Below, one piece after another: positions 37,355 through 47,060 of a DNA stretch of 64,000 bases. This stretch comes from an uncultured Lachnospiraceae bacterium (GTDB lineage Bacteria; Bacillota; Clostridia; Lachnospirales; Lachnospiraceae): positions 38,032-102,031 of the forward strand of contig ONEK01000012.1 of assembly GCA_900316855.1 (NCBI GenBank), in the 5' to 3' direction. Under the pieces are notes generated by a model that saw only the letters and a list, made by a program, of their open reading frames with translations, was not told the origin of the DNA and did no database searches. How positions within the stretch are numbered: position 1 is the first letter of the stretch; every line of letters starts with the position of its first letter. The position numbers and the translations under genes are program-made.

Positions 37355-38306
37355 TGCGGCCGCCCTCCTTCCGGGTATTCTCCGCCTTCCTCGCACGGAT
37401 GGCAGAACGTTTCTTCATCTCAAAGGCAATGAGCTGCCTCGCGGCAGGAGCCGCGATCGCAACCGCCACAATCAGGGCAGATACGAGCTTAAACGCTTCC
37501 GTCGGCACATTGAGCCGCAGCGCAATCGCCATGATGAACCGGTAGAGCACCGCGCCGATCACGACCCCGATGATGCGCATCCACATTCTCTGCCTGCCGA
37601 ACAGCGTCTCGCCGATAATCAGCGAAGCGAGTGCAATCGTTACCATACCGGTCCCCAGATTGATGTCGGACGTTTTGTTGTACTGGCCGATGAGACACCC
37701 TGCAAGGCCGGTCAGGGCATTGGCGCAGCACAGACCCACGGTAATCGTGAACGCCGGATTAATGGAGGATGCCCGGACCATGGGAGCCGAATCGCCTGTA
37801 GCCCGGATGGAAAGGCCCAGCCTGGTCCCCAGGAACCAGTGCAGGATGACGACAACCAGAGCTGCAATCATGAAGAGGAGAATGGTTTTGCTCCAGCTGT
37901 GCCAGATGTCCGCTCCGCTGATGCCGTCAAACAGCGAGTACAGTGTATCCGTTCCGAAGATCGACAGGTTGGAGGAAAATCCCATAACTGCCAGATTGAT
38001 GGTATACAAGCCGGTATTGACAATAATTCCTGCCAGAATCGAAGGAACGCGGAATTTCGTCTGCAGCAGTGCTGTAACAAAGCCCGAACAGACGCCTGCC
38101 AGCATGGCGGCAAAAACCGCAAGGACCGGATGTCCCGCAATTGTGACAACGGCTCCCACGGCGCACCCCAGTGTGTAGCAGCCATCTGTTGACAGATCAC
38201 AGATGTCCAGGATGCTGAAACTGATAAACAACGACAAGGCAACGAGGGAGTAGATCAGTCCTACCTCCAGTGCTGTCTGTACAATTCCGATGGTAAAAAA
38301 TCCCAC
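37347..38306 (-). CDS. ABC transporter permease, predicted tryptophan uptake (TrpY-like)
   Basis: This 319-residue integral membrane protein has about eight to nine hydrophobic segments. It has the branched-chain-type permease pattern (SLVALSLFISFSILDICDLSTDG near the start, GLSIRATGDS, GETLFGRQRMWMRI). The C-terminus is cytosolic and basic (KKRSAIRARKAENTRK). It lies between the ATPase gene and the binding-protein gene in one operon. Confidence 0.9.
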   Translation of the reverse strand: MGFFTIGIVQTALEVGLIYSLVALSLFISFSILDICDLSTDGCYTLGCAVGAVVTIAGHPVLAVFAAMLAGVCSGFVTALLQTKFRVPSILAGIIVNTGLYTINLAVMGFSSNLSIFGTDTLYSLFDGISGADIWHSWSKTILLFMIAALVVVILHWFLGTRLGLSIRATGDSAPMVRASSINPAFTITVGLCCANALTGLAGCLIGQYNKTSDINLGTGMVTIALASLIIGETLFGRQRMWMRIIGVVIGAVLYRFIMAIALRLNVPTEAFKLVSALIVAVAIAAPAARQLIAFEMKKRSAIRARKAENTRKEGGRNA

Positions 38307-38336
38307 GATTTGCGCTCCCCTTGTCCTGCTGTAATG

Positions 38337-39455
38337 TTAATTTCCGAAATTCTCAGCCGTCTTAGTTTCCTGAATGGAGGAGCAGAACGGCTTGAACGCC
38401 TCCTCGGCGGACTTGAGGTCGATGTTCAGCGCCTGCGCCGTCTCTGTATTGATCGTTGCAATTCCGTTATCCAGTGTCACGACCGGATAAGATGCCGGAT
38501 CCTTTCCATCTGTCAGGATGTCCGAAATGATATCTGCTGTGGCAGTGCCAAGGTCCGCGTAATTGATACCGAAGCCAAGGAACGCGCCGTTCAGGGCAAA
38601 CGAATCGGCGCCGGTATAATGCGGAATTCCGGCATCAATAAACTTCTCATAGATGGCAAGCTCCGCATTCATGATCGTGTTGTCCGTCGGCGTGAATACC
38701 GCGTCTACACCGTCCGCGATGAGGGCATCCACTGCCTGGTTGATCTCATCCGTAGACGTTCCTGTCTTTTCCGTATAAGGAACCCCTTTCTGATCAAGGA
38801 ATGCCTTTGCGTCCCCGATTGCCTTGGTAGACGAGTCCTCGGACTTGGAATACAGGAGCCCGATTCTGTCTGCATCCGGATTCTGGGCAAAGATCAGGTT
38901 CATAATCGCTTCCGTATTGAGAGCGTCGCTCGTTCCTGTGATATTGGCACCCGGTGCGTCGAAGGAGGTAACGAGGCCCGCGCCGACGGGGTCGGTGACG
39001 GCCGAGAACACAATCGGAGCATCGGTTCCTTCAAATGTGGACTGCATGATCTGTGCTGTCGGGGTTGCAATCGCAACCACAATGTCCACGCCGTCATCCT
39101 TGAGCTGTGCTCCTGCCTGATTCAGGACCGTCGCATCGCCCTGGCCGTTGAAGAAATAATCCTGATAATCAAACGTGACGCCTTTCTCAGCGCCCTTGAC
39201 ATCCAGTTCCTTATCAATATATTCCGTGATCTGGTTCAGAGAGGCATGATCCATGTACTGAACGACGCCCACCTTGTAAACTTTGCCGGAACCGCCGGCT
39301 CCGGCTTCCGCTGCAGCTGCCGTCTGTCCGGTCTGCGCCGCGGCAGATGTCTCGTCAGCTGCCTGCCCGCTGCCCTGTCCGCATCCCGCAAGGGCGGATG
39401 CCGTCATCACTGCCGCTGCTGTCATTGCCAGAAGTTTTCTGTAGCTGTTTTTCAT
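38337..39455 (-). CDS. ABC transporter substrate-binding lipoprotein, predicted tryptophan uptake (TrpX-like)
   Basis: This 372-residue extracytoplasmic lipoprotein starts with a lipoprotein signal (basic MKNSYRK, hydrophobic core, ALAGC), so the mature N-terminus is Cys24. A low-complexity Ala/Gly/Gln linker follows, then the ABC_sub_bind domain (VGVVQYMDHASLNQI, VAIATPTAQIMQ, DPVGAGLV, FTPTDNTI). Homologues are tied to tryptophan or tyrosine uptake. It is the first gene of the operon, directly behind a T-box leader with TGG specifier. Confidence 0.92.
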   Translation of the reverse strand: MKNSYRKLLAMTAAAVMTASALAGCGQGSGQAADETSAAAQTGQTAAAAEAGAGGSGKVYKVGVVQYMDHASLNQITEYIDKELDVKGAEKGVTFDYQDYFFNGQGDATVLNQAGAQLKDDGVDIVVAIATPTAQIMQSTFEGTDAPIVFSAVTDPVGAGLVTSFDAPGANITGTSDALNTEAIMNLIFAQNPDADRIGLLYSKSEDSSTKAIGDAKAFLDQKGVPYTEKTGTSTDEINQAVDALIADGVDAVFTPTDNTIMNAELAIYEKFIDAGIPHYTGADSFALNGAFLGFGINYADLGTATADIISDILTDGKDPASYPVVTLDNGIATINTETAQALNIDLKSAEEAFKPFCSSIQETKTAENFGN

Positions 39456-39500
39456 TGTGTGTACTCCTTTCCAAGTTCTCCGGGTGCCGGCTGATAAAAT

Positions 39501-39537
39501 AAAAAAAACGTCCCGGAAACAATCTGTTTCTGAGACG
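39501..39537 (-). terminator. T-box-controlled intrinsic terminator
   Basis: CGTCTCAGAAACA can pair with TGTTTCCGGGACG, followed by eight T on the minus strand. It lies 46 bases before the binding-protein ATG and just after the T-box sequence, as expected for a transcription-attenuating T-box. Confidence 0.9.
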
Positions 39538-39778
39538 CTAATCTAATAAATTAACGCGGTACCACTCATCTTGGCTTTCGCCCACTCTGCACGCACTATC
39601 ATGCGCTCGATCTTGATCACGGGGTTCGTCCCCCGTCAGCGCCTACGGGATTTCTCCTTTCGGGCTGCCCTCAAAAGTCCATTCAGTCACCGGATCCGCA
39701 CGCCTCTCACCAGCCGGCTGCTCTCTGTAACAGATTCCTGCGTGACCTACTACTCTTTCTCAACGGTTTTATTTAATT
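39501..39778 (-). promoter_or_regulatory. Tryptophan T-box riboswitch leader
   Basis: The minus strand carries the conserved T-box element (GTGGTACCGCG at 39565-39555) preceding a terminator. It also has a long Stem I with the GGTGAGAGGCGTG region and the specifier loop context GAA-TGG-AC. The specifier codon TGG (39681-39679) reads tryptophan. Uncharged tRNA-Trp should stabilise the antiterminator and switch on the downstream ABC transporter. This accounts for most of the gap between 39456 and 39784. Confidence 0.93.
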
Positions 39779-39784
39779 AGCAGT

Positions 39785-39813
39785 AGTTTAACTCGCTAAA
39801 GTACACTTTGCAA
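39785..39813 (-). promoter_or_regulatory. Promoter of the T-box/ABC transporter operon
   Basis: TTGCAA, 17 bases, TAAACT on the minus strand, immediately before the T-box leader and just past the end of the Crh-like HPr gene. Confidence 0.8.
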
Positions 39814-39819
39814 GTGAAA

Positions 39820-40077
39820 TTATTGATGACTGGTGACAAATTTCTCAATATCACTGATGGCCTGCTGTTCATCCGCTCCGTCCGCGGAGACGGTCATCTC
39901 GTCCCCGTTGTCCAGTTCCAGAGACATCATTCCCATAATACTTTTGGCGTTGACACGCTTCGTTCCCAGCTCGATATAGATCCTGCTGTCGTATTTGCTG
40001 GCAACCTGTACCAGCTCGGCGACGGGACGTGCCTCGAGTCCGCCCTTGAGTGCGATCGTCATAGACTTTTTGATCAT
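39820..40077 (-). CDS. Crh-like HPr with Glu in place of His15
   Basis: This 85-residue HPr-fold protein is numbered exactly like HPr: position 15 is Glu in GGLEARPVAELVQ, where active HPr has His, and Ser46 is kept in VNAKSIMGMMSL. It therefore lacks the PTS phospho-acceptor but keeps the HprK target serine, like Bacillus Crh. GAGGAG precedes the ATG at 40077. It follows whiA, the position crh occupies in Bacillus. Confidence 0.9.
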   Translation of the reverse strand: MIKKSMTIALKGGLEARPVAELVQVASKYDSRIYIELGTKRVNAKSIMGMMSLELDNGDEMTVSADGADEQQAISDIEKFVTSHQ

Positions 40078-40096
40078 AATAATTCTCCTCTTCCTC

Positions 40097-41068
40097 TTAA
40101 ACATCGGCCTGTAACTCACCGGCCAATGAAAACAGCTTTCTCAGTCTGTGATTGACACAGGACTTTCCTGCCGGGGGATTCAGCAGGGCACCTAATTCGG
40201 TCATGGACAGATCCGGGTGCTCCAGCCGCGCTTCGCCGGTCTGTCTGAGGGAAGCCGGAAGCGAACCCCACATGCTGCTGGACTGCAGGGCACGGATTGC
40301 CTCCGCCTGACGGCCGGATGCCACAATACTCCTGCGGATATTGGAAGTCTCGCAGTTCACCTTGCGGTTGATACTGCCCCGCATCTGACGCATGATCCGC
40401 GAATTCTCCAGCTCCATCTGGGACAGGGGAGCACCGAGATAGTTCAGGAGGTCGGAGATCGCGTCCGCCTCCCGGGAATATACAACGGCGTCCCTTTTGC
40501 GATAGAGAATCTTCACCAGAATCCCGCCTGAGGTGCACAGCTTCAGAATCTGCTGCGCCAGCGCCGTCTTACTGCAATCAAACGAAGCCGAATATTCCCG
40601 TTCCGGATCACTGACCCGACCGACGCACAGGAAGCAGTTCCGCAAAAAGCTTCTCCTGCAGGCATCGTCCCTGAGAATATGCGGCAGAAATTCAGACAGA
40701 TCCGCCCACTGCCCCGACGGAAGCATTCCGCAGAGCCGGGCACATTCATAAATCTGGTCCCGGGTCAGGAGCAGCCCGAAATCCGGAACTACTTCTCCCT
40801 GACAGGCGACAGATTCGAAAGTTATATTAAATGTTTTCTTCAGCAATGTAAAGAGCTTTGTCCATGCCCCGGGGCGCTCACCCGGCAGATCCGGGGACAA
40901 TGTCATCGCAAGTGTTCCATCCGCTTCCGTGTGAAACGATGCCTCACACAGAAGCATCGCCGCAAGCCCCGCCTTCTGACACGGCCTCGCTGAATCCATC
41001 CTTCCGGCAAGCTCCTGCATCACCCTGTTGTGAAAAGCCCCGCGGCTTCTGCCCCTGTCATTATCCAT
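40097..41068 (-). CDS. whiA: DNA-binding protein WhiA
   Basis: This 323-residue protein has an N-terminal LAGLIDADG-derived domain and a C-terminal helix-turn-helix (HPDLSMTELGALLNPPAGKS followed by VNHRLRKL), as in WhiA, which affects cell division and chromosome segregation in Firmicutes. The conserved SNIRRS and AIRAL stretches are present. I chose the ATG at 41068, which overlaps the rapZ stop by eight bases, over an open extension upstream. Confidence 0.94.
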   Translation of the reverse strand: MDNDRGRSRGAFHNRVMQELAGRMDSARPCQKAGLAAMLLCEASFHTEADGTLAMTLSPDLPGERPGAWTKLFTLLKKTFNITFESVACQGEVVPDFGLLLTRDQIYECARLCGMLPSGQWADLSEFLPHILRDDACRRSFLRNCFLCVGRVSDPEREYSASFDCSKTALAQQILKLCTSGGILVKILYRKRDAVVYSREADAISDLLNYLGAPLSQMELENSRIMRQMRGSINRKVNCETSNIRRSIVASGRQAEAIRALQSSSMWGSLPASLRQTGEARLEHPDLSMTELGALLNPPAGKSCVNHRLRKLFSLAGELQADV

Positions 41069-41921
41069 TCTGAACATCCCGATGGTACAGTTTGATACCG
41101 TAATCTCCTTTGTCCCTGAGTCTGGCATAGAGGTCATTCGCCAGTGTCACGGAGCGATGGCGCCCGCCCGTGCAGCCGATGGCTATGACGAGCTGGTTCT
41201 TTCCCTCCTTCACATAATTCGGAATCAGGAACGTGATCATATCGTCCAGCTTGTCCATGAACTGTTTCGTCTGCGGAAACGAATTCACATAATCCTGCAC
41301 CGGCCTGTCATTGCCGGTCTGATGCTTCAGCTCCTCGATGTAATACGGATTCGGCAGGAAGCGGACGTCAAACACGAGATCGGCATCCGAGGGAATGCCG
41401 TATTTGAAACCGAACGAAACAACCGAAATCATCAGGGAGTTGTATTTCTTGTTGTCCTGAAAAATTTTGATCAGCTCCTGCTTAAGCTCCCGCGTGAGAA
41501 GACCGGATGTATCAATGACATAATCTGCCTTCGCCTTAATGTTTTTCAGGATTTCACGCTCCCTGTGAATTCCGTCCTCAACCCTGCCCTGCGGAGCCAG
41601 CGGGTGTGACCTTCTGGACTCCTTGTACCGTTTGATGAGGGTCTGGTCGGAAGCATCCATAAAAAGAATTTCAAAGACATAGCCCTTGGCACGCAGGGCT
41701 TCCAGCACCTGGTCCACATAGGCGAACGATTTGTCCGCGCGCACGTCCAGCCCCAGGACAACCTTGGAGATCTCGGAGCCCGGCATGAAGACCAGCTCCA
41801 TGAATTTGTCAATAAGACGGACCGGAAGATTGTCGACGCAGTAATATCCTTCATCCTCCAGCATTTTGATGGCGGTTGCCTTGCCGCCGCCGCTCATACC
41901 CGTAACGACTACAAATCTCAT
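41061..41921 (-). CDS. rapZ: RNase adapter / nucleotide-binding protein RapZ (YvcJ)
   Basis: This 286-residue P-loop protein has the family C-terminus (VAIGCTGGRHRSVTLAN, then a C-terminal RDV) and an N-terminal nucleotide site. The P-loop reads GMSGGGKATAIK: the residue right after the lysine is Ala rather than Ser/Thr, with Thr next. Relatives hydrolyse GTP or ATP and, in E. coli, control glmS small RNAs. It sits between murB and whiA; the yvcK gene normally found between rapZ and whiA is absent. Confidence 0.94.
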   Translation of the reverse strand: MRFVVVTGMSGGGKATAIKMLEDEGYYCVDNLPVRLIDKFMELVFMPGSEISKVVLGLDVRADKSFAYVDQVLEALRAKGYVFEILFMDASDQTLIKRYKESRRSHPLAPQGRVEDGIHREREILKNIKAKADYVIDTSGLLTRELKQELIKIFQDNKKYNSLMISVVSFGFKYGIPSDADLVFDVRFLPNPYYIEELKHQTGNDRPVQDYVNSFPQTKQFMDKLDDMITFLIPNYVKEGKNQLVIAIGCTGGRHRSVTLANDLYARLRDKGDYGIKLYHRDVQNG

Positions 41922-41985
41922 GTGATGTCATCTCCCTCCACAGGCCGGCTCTGTGTCCGCAGTGTCGCTGTTCCGGAGCCCGTTC

Positions 41986-42918
41986 TCAGAAGTCACCGAG
42001 GAATATTACCTCCGGCTCCAGCTTCACTCCGCTGTGTTCCAGAACCCGGAGCTGTACATCTGAAATGACCCTGCGGATGTCCGCAGCAGTGGCATGCCCC
42101 CTGTTAATGACGAAGCCGCAGTGTTTTTCGGACACGCAGGCATCGCCGACCGTATAGCCGCGCAGTCCGGCCTCTTCAATCAGCCGGCCTGCGTAATGAC
42201 CTTCCGGGCGCTTAAAAGCAGAGCCCGCGCTGCGGAACTCAAGCGGCTGCCTGTCGCGGCGTCTTGCGGCGAAATCCTGCATCTTGTCCCGGATTGCGTC
42301 CGGATCTCCCGCCTCCAGCTCAAAAACCGCCTCCAGCGCCACCGCCGGGATTTCCCGCAGAACGCTCCTGCGGTACGAGAACCTGAGATCCTCTGCCGGC
42401 CATTCGCGCACTGCACCATCCGGCATCAGAAGCCGTGCGGAGCGCACTACCTGCGCCATGTCGCCGCCATAGGCGCCTGCGTTCATCACAAGAGCGCCGC
42501 CCACACTGCCGGGGATTCCCGATGCAAACTCCAGTCCCGTGAGGCTGTGCTCCCGCGCAGCCTGAGAAACTGACGTCAGGGCGGCGCCTGCACCTGCGCG
42601 GATCCGGTTTCCGGTAACTGTAATGCTCCCGAGGTCCGATCCGCTGCCGGCCCCTGCAAGACAAACCACTGCGCCGCGGTAGCCCCTGTCTCCCACGAGC
42701 AGATTCGTTCCCTTCCCGAGAATGAAATAAGGCTCTCCGGCTTCACGCAGGCAGTCAAGCACTGCCTGCAGCTGCCCTTTCGTCTGTACGGAAACGAAAT
42801 AATCTGCGGGACCGCCCACACCAAACGAGGTATGGTCTGCCATCGGCTCCTGTTCCGAATATTCCGGACCCCCGGTGATCCCCCGCAGCCCGTCTAAAAT
42901 CCTCACTCTTCTGCTCAA
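41986..42918 (-). CDS. murB: UDP-N-acetylenolpyruvoylglucosamine reductase MurB
   Basis: This flavoenzyme reduces UDP-GlcNAc-enolpyruvate to UDP-MurNAc in peptidoglycan synthesis. Motifs: HTSFGVGGPADYFVS, ILGKGTNLLVGDRGYRG, ASGIPGSVGGALVMNAGAYGG and a late AGRLIEEAGLRGYTVG with SEKHCGFVIN. I place the start at a TTG (42918), nine bases after AGAGG, giving 310 residues. The frame is open to 43029, but that would overlap hprK by 80 bases. Start moderately uncertain. Confidence 0.93.
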   Translation of the reverse strand: MSRRVRILDGLRGITGGPEYSEQEPMADHTSFGVGGPADYFVSVQTKGQLQAVLDCLREAGEPYFILGKGTNLLVGDRGYRGAVVCLAGAGSGSDLGSITVTGNRIRAGAGAALTSVSQAAREHSLTGLEFASGIPGSVGGALVMNAGAYGGDMAQVVRSARLLMPDGAVREWPAEDLRFSYRRSVLREIPAVALEAVFELEAGDPDAIRDKMQDFAARRRDRQPLEFRSAGSAFKRPEGHYAGRLIEEAGLRGYTVGDACVSEKHCGFVINRGHATAADIRRVISDVQLRVLEHSGVKLEPEVIFLGDF

Positions 42919-42949
42919 TATCAAAAACCTCTGCACGGACTTACTTATC

Positions 42950-43900
42950 TTACTCGTCTTCCTCGTCGTCATCTTCCCGTTTGCTGGTGAGGGCTTTCTG
43001 GACACGGTTGTACAGTTCCTGCGCCGCATTGTAGCCCATGGCCTTCTGGCGGTGGTTCACGGCTGCTGCCTCACAGATAATGGCAAGGTTCCTGCCGGGA
43101 CGGATCGGAATCCTGTGACAGACGACGCGGTTGCCCAGATACTCGGTATACTCCTCCTCCAGTCCCAGCCGGTCATATTCCTTATCCTTGTCCCATTCCT
43201 CCAGCTGGATGACAAGATCTATGTTCTGGGTATCACGGACAGATGATACGCCGAACAGGGACTGTACATCGACAATACCGATTCCCCGAAGCTCAATGAA
43301 ATGCTTCGTAATATCCGGTGCAGAGCCCACCAGCGTCTCCTCCGAAACCTTCCGGATCTCCACTACATCATCCGAAACCAGGCGGTGTCCGCGCTTAATC
43401 AGCTCCAATGCCGCCTCGGATTTGCCGATGCCGCTTTCGCCGGTGATCAATACGCCCTCGCCGTAAACGTCGATCAGGACACCATGGATGGAGATGCAGG
43501 GCGCCAGGCGGACATTCATCCAGCGGATGAGCTCCGCCATGAAAACCGAGGTAGACTGCTTCGTCTGGAAAACAGGGATGCCGTAGCGGTTGGCATATTT
43601 CAGAAAGATTTCATCCGGCTGCAGTTCCCTGCAGAAAATGAAGCAGGGCTCCTTCAGGGCAAAGAGCTGATCATAGATCAGCTCCTTGCGTTCATTTGTC
43701 ATCCCCTCCATGTAAGAGCTTTCCACGAACCCGATGATCTGTATCCGCCCCGCATCAAAATGGTCGAAATATCCGGTCAGCTGCACACCCGGACGGTTAA
43801 TGTCCGGCTGTTTGATCTTGATACCCGAAATATCAATGTCCGGCGTGAGATTTTTCAGCTTTTCCTTCTCAACAACTTCCGTCAGCTTAACACTCGACAT
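42950..43900 (-). CDS. hprK: HPr kinase/phosphorylase HprK
   Basis: This 316-residue sensor phosphorylates HPr and Crh on Ser46 to control carbon catabolite repression. It has an N-terminal DRTGG-like domain, P-loop ITGESGIGKSEAALEL, LVSDDVVEI, and the HprK signature ELRGIGIVDVQSLFGVSSVR. The C-terminus is a short acidic run (DDDEEDE). Both HPr-like proteins in this window keep the target serine but lack His15, which makes them plausible substrates. Confidence 0.97.
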   Translation of the reverse strand: MSSVKLTEVVEKEKLKNLTPDIDISGIKIKQPDINRPGVQLTGYFDHFDAGRIQIIGFVESSYMEGMTNERKELIYDQLFALKEPCFIFCRELQPDEIFLKYANRYGIPVFQTKQSTSVFMAELIRWMNVRLAPCISIHGVLIDVYGEGVLITGESGIGKSEAALELIKRGHRLVSDDVVEIRKVSEETLVGSAPDITKHFIELRGIGIVDVQSLFGVSSVRDTQNIDLVIQLEEWDKDKEYDRLGLEEEYTEYLGNRVVCHRIPIRPGRNLAIICEAAAVNHRQKAMGYNAAQELYNRVQKALTSKREDDDEEDE

Positions 43901-43947
43901 GGAATACCTCCCAATCCATTGTCCGCATCAGCGGATGATCTGAACCT

Positions 43948-45096
43948 TCATGTCCGGTTCTTCGTGCTTTTTTGTCCGAGAAATCCGTCCTTCCATTTCA
44001 GGACGTCCCGGTTGAGGTTGTGAACCCCGGGAAACCTCGCATAATGTGCCTGCAGGAAGATCTGCTCGTTCGGCATGCAGTGGGTATAGACAAACCCGCA
44101 CAGTTCCTTTCCCGGGTTGCCGGAATTCCGGAGGAATGCCTCCGTCTGCCCCGGGTCCGCGAACAGGGTACGCACAACGATTCCAAACGCCAGCACCCCT
44201 ACGAGGGGCATGGAGTCAGCCACCCGAAGCTCCAGCCTCCTTCTGGCCCTGACGTCAGGGAAAACCATGGACAGGGCGTGAACTACCGGGTCCTCCTCCT
44301 GCGTGCAGGGAACAATCACGGGTGCCTGCAGCACAAAATCCGCATAGGAGTCAAAATCCATCGTGCCGTTCTTCAGAAACGGTGCCACATCCGTACGGGC
44401 AGGATCCACGCGGTGCCAGATCTCCAGCTGCAGGTGAGGAGCCGGATTATTCCTTGCCTCATAGACGGGCAGATTGTCACACAGATCCGCAAGAACTGTC
44501 CTGAGCTGATAGGCAATGCGATACTTCCTTCGAAAATCCTCCTCAGAAAAATACTCGAACGAAATCCGCGTGGCTGCCGTACCGCGCATCATGCGTCTGC
44601 CGTTCTGACCCACCTGCAGAAGTTCCTGATCCATAAGCCGGTATCGGTCTCCCGGAATGAGCTGCAGGTCGCTGACACGCGACGCAGGCTGGTACCCCGA
44701 CGCTGCCAGGTCATACCCGTAGGGCGTCAGAACTCTGCTGATCCGCGTCTGGAAGAACTCGTAATACCCCTGATATTCGAACACATCTGAAACCGGATGA
44801 ACGCTGAATGTGAGCTGTGCGGCAGGTTTGAGCGTCACGGAGTAATCCCGCGTACGATAGCCGACAAGGTGTCCCTCCTCGTGAAATTCCCTTAGTACAA
44901 AGCCGGCGTCGTCCCGCGATTCCACATCAACAAGGTCGCGAAGCACCGCCTCCACACCGGACGTTCCGTAATAGGAAACGGCCTCCTTTGTCCCGGGGTG
45001 GATGATAAAACGGTCCAGGTCGATGTCAAGGTGCAGCCCCTTGTCTTCGTCACGGCATCCCTGTGTCAGATAATTGACGATGTCCTGTTTCTGCAC
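43948..45096 (-). CDS. Glutamate-cysteine ligase family protein
   Basis: This 382-residue protein resembles the PF04107 glutamate-cysteine ligase/EgtA group: IDLDRFIIHPGTKEAVSYYG at the N-terminus, QLTFSVHPVSDVFEYQGYYEFF, and RMMRGTAATRISFEYFSEEDFRRKYRIAYQL. Such enzymes make gamma-glutamylcysteine or related gamma-glutamyl amides. No glutathione synthetase is visible nearby, so the product is uncertain. It starts with GTG behind GGAGGAACAAC, and lies between uvrC and hprK. Confidence 0.82.
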   Translation of the reverse strand: MQKQDIVNYLTQGCRDEDKGLHLDIDLDRFIIHPGTKEAVSYYGTSGVEAVLRDLVDVESRDDAGFVLREFHEEGHLVGYRTRDYSVTLKPAAQLTFSVHPVSDVFEYQGYYEFFQTRISRVLTPYGYDLAASGYQPASRVSDLQLIPGDRYRLMDQELLQVGQNGRRMMRGTAATRISFEYFSEEDFRRKYRIAYQLRTVLADLCDNLPVYEARNNPAPHLQLEIWHRVDPARTDVAPFLKNGTMDFDSYADFVLQAPVIVPCTQEEDPVVHALSMVFPDVRARRRLELRVADSMPLVGVLAFGIVVRTLFADPGQTEAFLRNSGNPGKELCGFVYTHCMPNEQIFLQAHYARFPGVHNLNRDVLKWKDGFLGQKSTKNRT

Positions 45097-45117
45097 GTTG
45101 TTCCTCCCTCCGGCGAA

Positions 45118-47022
45118 TCACGGATGAGCTTCGTCCTTCTCATGAAAGAACCGGAATATCTCCTGCGCGGTCTCACGCGGAATACCGGGAACAGAGGCAA
45201 TTTCCCCGACCTGAGCGTTCCGCAGGTCCTCAATCGCAGCAAAGTGCTTCATCAGCGCCTTTTTCCGGGCGGGTCCGACTCCCGGTATGTCATCCAGCAG
45301 CGAGTGAACCTGGGCACTGGAGCGAAGGGAACGATGATACTCAATGGCGAAGCGATGCGTCTCATCCTGAATACGCGTGATGAGTTTGAAACCCTCACTG
45401 TGAGTATCAATCGGGATCTCCACATTGTGGTAATACAGACCGCGCGTTCTGTGATTGTCATCCTTGACCATACCTGCAACCGGAATCTCCAGGTTCAGTT
45501 CCTTCAGCACGGACAGGCAGATGTTCACCTGTCCCCGTCCTCCGTCCATCAGAATCAGATCAGGAAACCTCGAGAAGCTGCCAAGCTCGCGGTCCCGGTT
45601 CTGAGCCAGAAGTTCCTGCTGTTCCTGCAGCCCGTGCGTAAATCTTCGTTCGAGAACTTCCCTCATGCAGGCATAATCATCCGGGCCCGCAACCGTACGG
45701 ATCCGGAATTTGCGATAATCCGACCGCTTGGGTTTCCCCTTCTCATAGACTACCATGGAACCCACATTTGCGAAGCCGGAAATATCCGAAATATCATAGC
45801 TTTCCATCCGGTCTGCCTTCTGCAGGTGCAGCAGCTCCGCGATTTCCTTCACTGCACCGATCGTGCGTCCCTCTTCCCTGCGCAGCCGCTCTTTATCCTT
45901 GTGAAGAATCATGGCGGCGTTCTCATTGGCAAGCTCGACCAGCTTCTCCTTCTGTCCTTTCACCGGAACGAGGATGCTGACCTTCTGCTCCCTGCGCGCG
46001 GACAGCCACTGCGCAATGACCTCCTGATCCTCCACAGGAGCAGGGATGCTGATCGTATGAGGAATATAGGGAGTCCCGGCATAAAACTGCTTCATGAATT
46101 CGGACAGGATCTCTTCCTGTGTTTTGCCTCCGACATGGTTCATGTAGAAGTGTTCGCGGCCGATCAGCCGTCCATCCCGGATAAAAAACGTCTGCACCAC
46201 GGCATCCGCGTCCGAATTCTCCTCATCCACCGCGATGCCCAGGATATCCCGGTCCTCGCCTGCTCCCTCCGACATCTTCTGCTTCTGGGAGATCTGCCGG
46301 ACAGAGGACAGCAGATCCCGATAATGCATGGCTTCCTCGTAATTCATGTCATCAGAAGCCTTCTGCATCTTCTGCGTCAGGTCTTTGATGATCAGGCTGT
46401 AATTTCCTGACAGAAACTCCAGCGCGAGCTCCACTCCCGCCCGGTATTCCTCCTTAGTGACCGATCCCTTCAGGCAGGGGCCGGTACAGCGTTTCATATA
46501 ATAGTTAAGACACGGGCGCTCCTTCCCCGCGTCCGCAGGAAGATTTCGACGGCAGTCCCGCAGGCCGTACATCCGGTTCAGCAGCTCTATGGTGTCATGC
46601 ACGGCGGCGGCACTCGTGAAAGGACCGAAATACCTGGCTTTGTCCTTTTTGCGGACCCGGGAAAACAGAATTCTCGGATACTCCTCGCCTACCGTCACCT
46701 TGATGTACGGATAGGTTTTGTCATCGACCAGCATGGTGTTGTACTTTGGCCGGTGCTCCTTGATGAGATTGTTCTCCAGGATGAGTGCTTCCAGTTCGGA
46801 ATCGGTGACAATGTATTCGAAATAGGCAATCTGCCGGACCATGCTGTCAATCGCGGGACCGCGGCCGATGTTGGAACGAAAATAGGACCGGACACGATTG
46901 TGCAGGATCTTCGCCTTCCCGATGTAAATAATGGCATCGTTCTGATCGTGCATGATATACACGCCGGGTTTGTGTGGTAATTTATGCAGTTCTTCCCTGA
47001 TGTCAAATTTCTCGGGAACCAT
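45118..47022 (-). CDS. uvrC: Excinuclease ABC subunit C (UvrC)
   Basis: This 634-residue nucleotide excision repair nuclease makes both incisions around damaged DNA. It has an N-terminal GIY-YIG domain ([24 protein letters not shown]), a UvrB-binding UVR motif ([20 protein letters not shown]), the RNase H-like C-terminal nuclease ([20 protein letters not shown]) and two terminal helix-hairpin-helix repeats ([30 protein letters not shown]). Complete. Confidence 0.98.
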   Translation of the reverse strand: MVPEKFDIREELHKLPHKPGVYIMHDQNDAIIYIGKAKILHNRVRSYFRSNIGRGPAIDSMVRQIAYFEYIVTDSELEALILENNLIKEHRPKYNTMLVDDKTYPYIKVTVGEEYPRILFSRVRKKDKARYFGPFTSAAAVHDTIELLNRMYGLRDCRRNLPADAGKERPCLNYYMKRCTGPCLKGSVTKEEYRAGVELALEFLSGNYSLIIKDLTQKMQKASDDMNYEEAMHYRDLLSSVRQISQKQKMSEGAGEDRDILGIAVDEENSDADAVVQTFFIRDGRLIGREHFYMNHVGGKTQEEILSEFMKQFYAGTPYIPHTISIPAPVEDQEVIAQWLSARREQKVSILVPVKGQKEKLVELANENAAMILHKDKERLRREEGRTIGAVKEIAELLHLQKADRMESYDISDISGFANVGSMVVYEKGKPKRSDYRKFRIRTVAGPDDYACMREVLERRFTHGLQEQQELLAQNRDRELGSFSRFPDLILMDGGRGQVNICLSVLKELNLEIPVAGMVKDDNHRTRGLYYHNVEIPIDTHSEGFKLITRIQDETHRFAIEYHRSLRSSAQVHSLLDDIPGVGPARKKALMKHFAAIEDLRNAQVGEIASVPGIPRETAQEIFRFFHEKDEAHP

Positions 47023-47060
47023 TCTTCTGTTCCTTCTGTCTTAGGCAGACCCCGGAAGAT

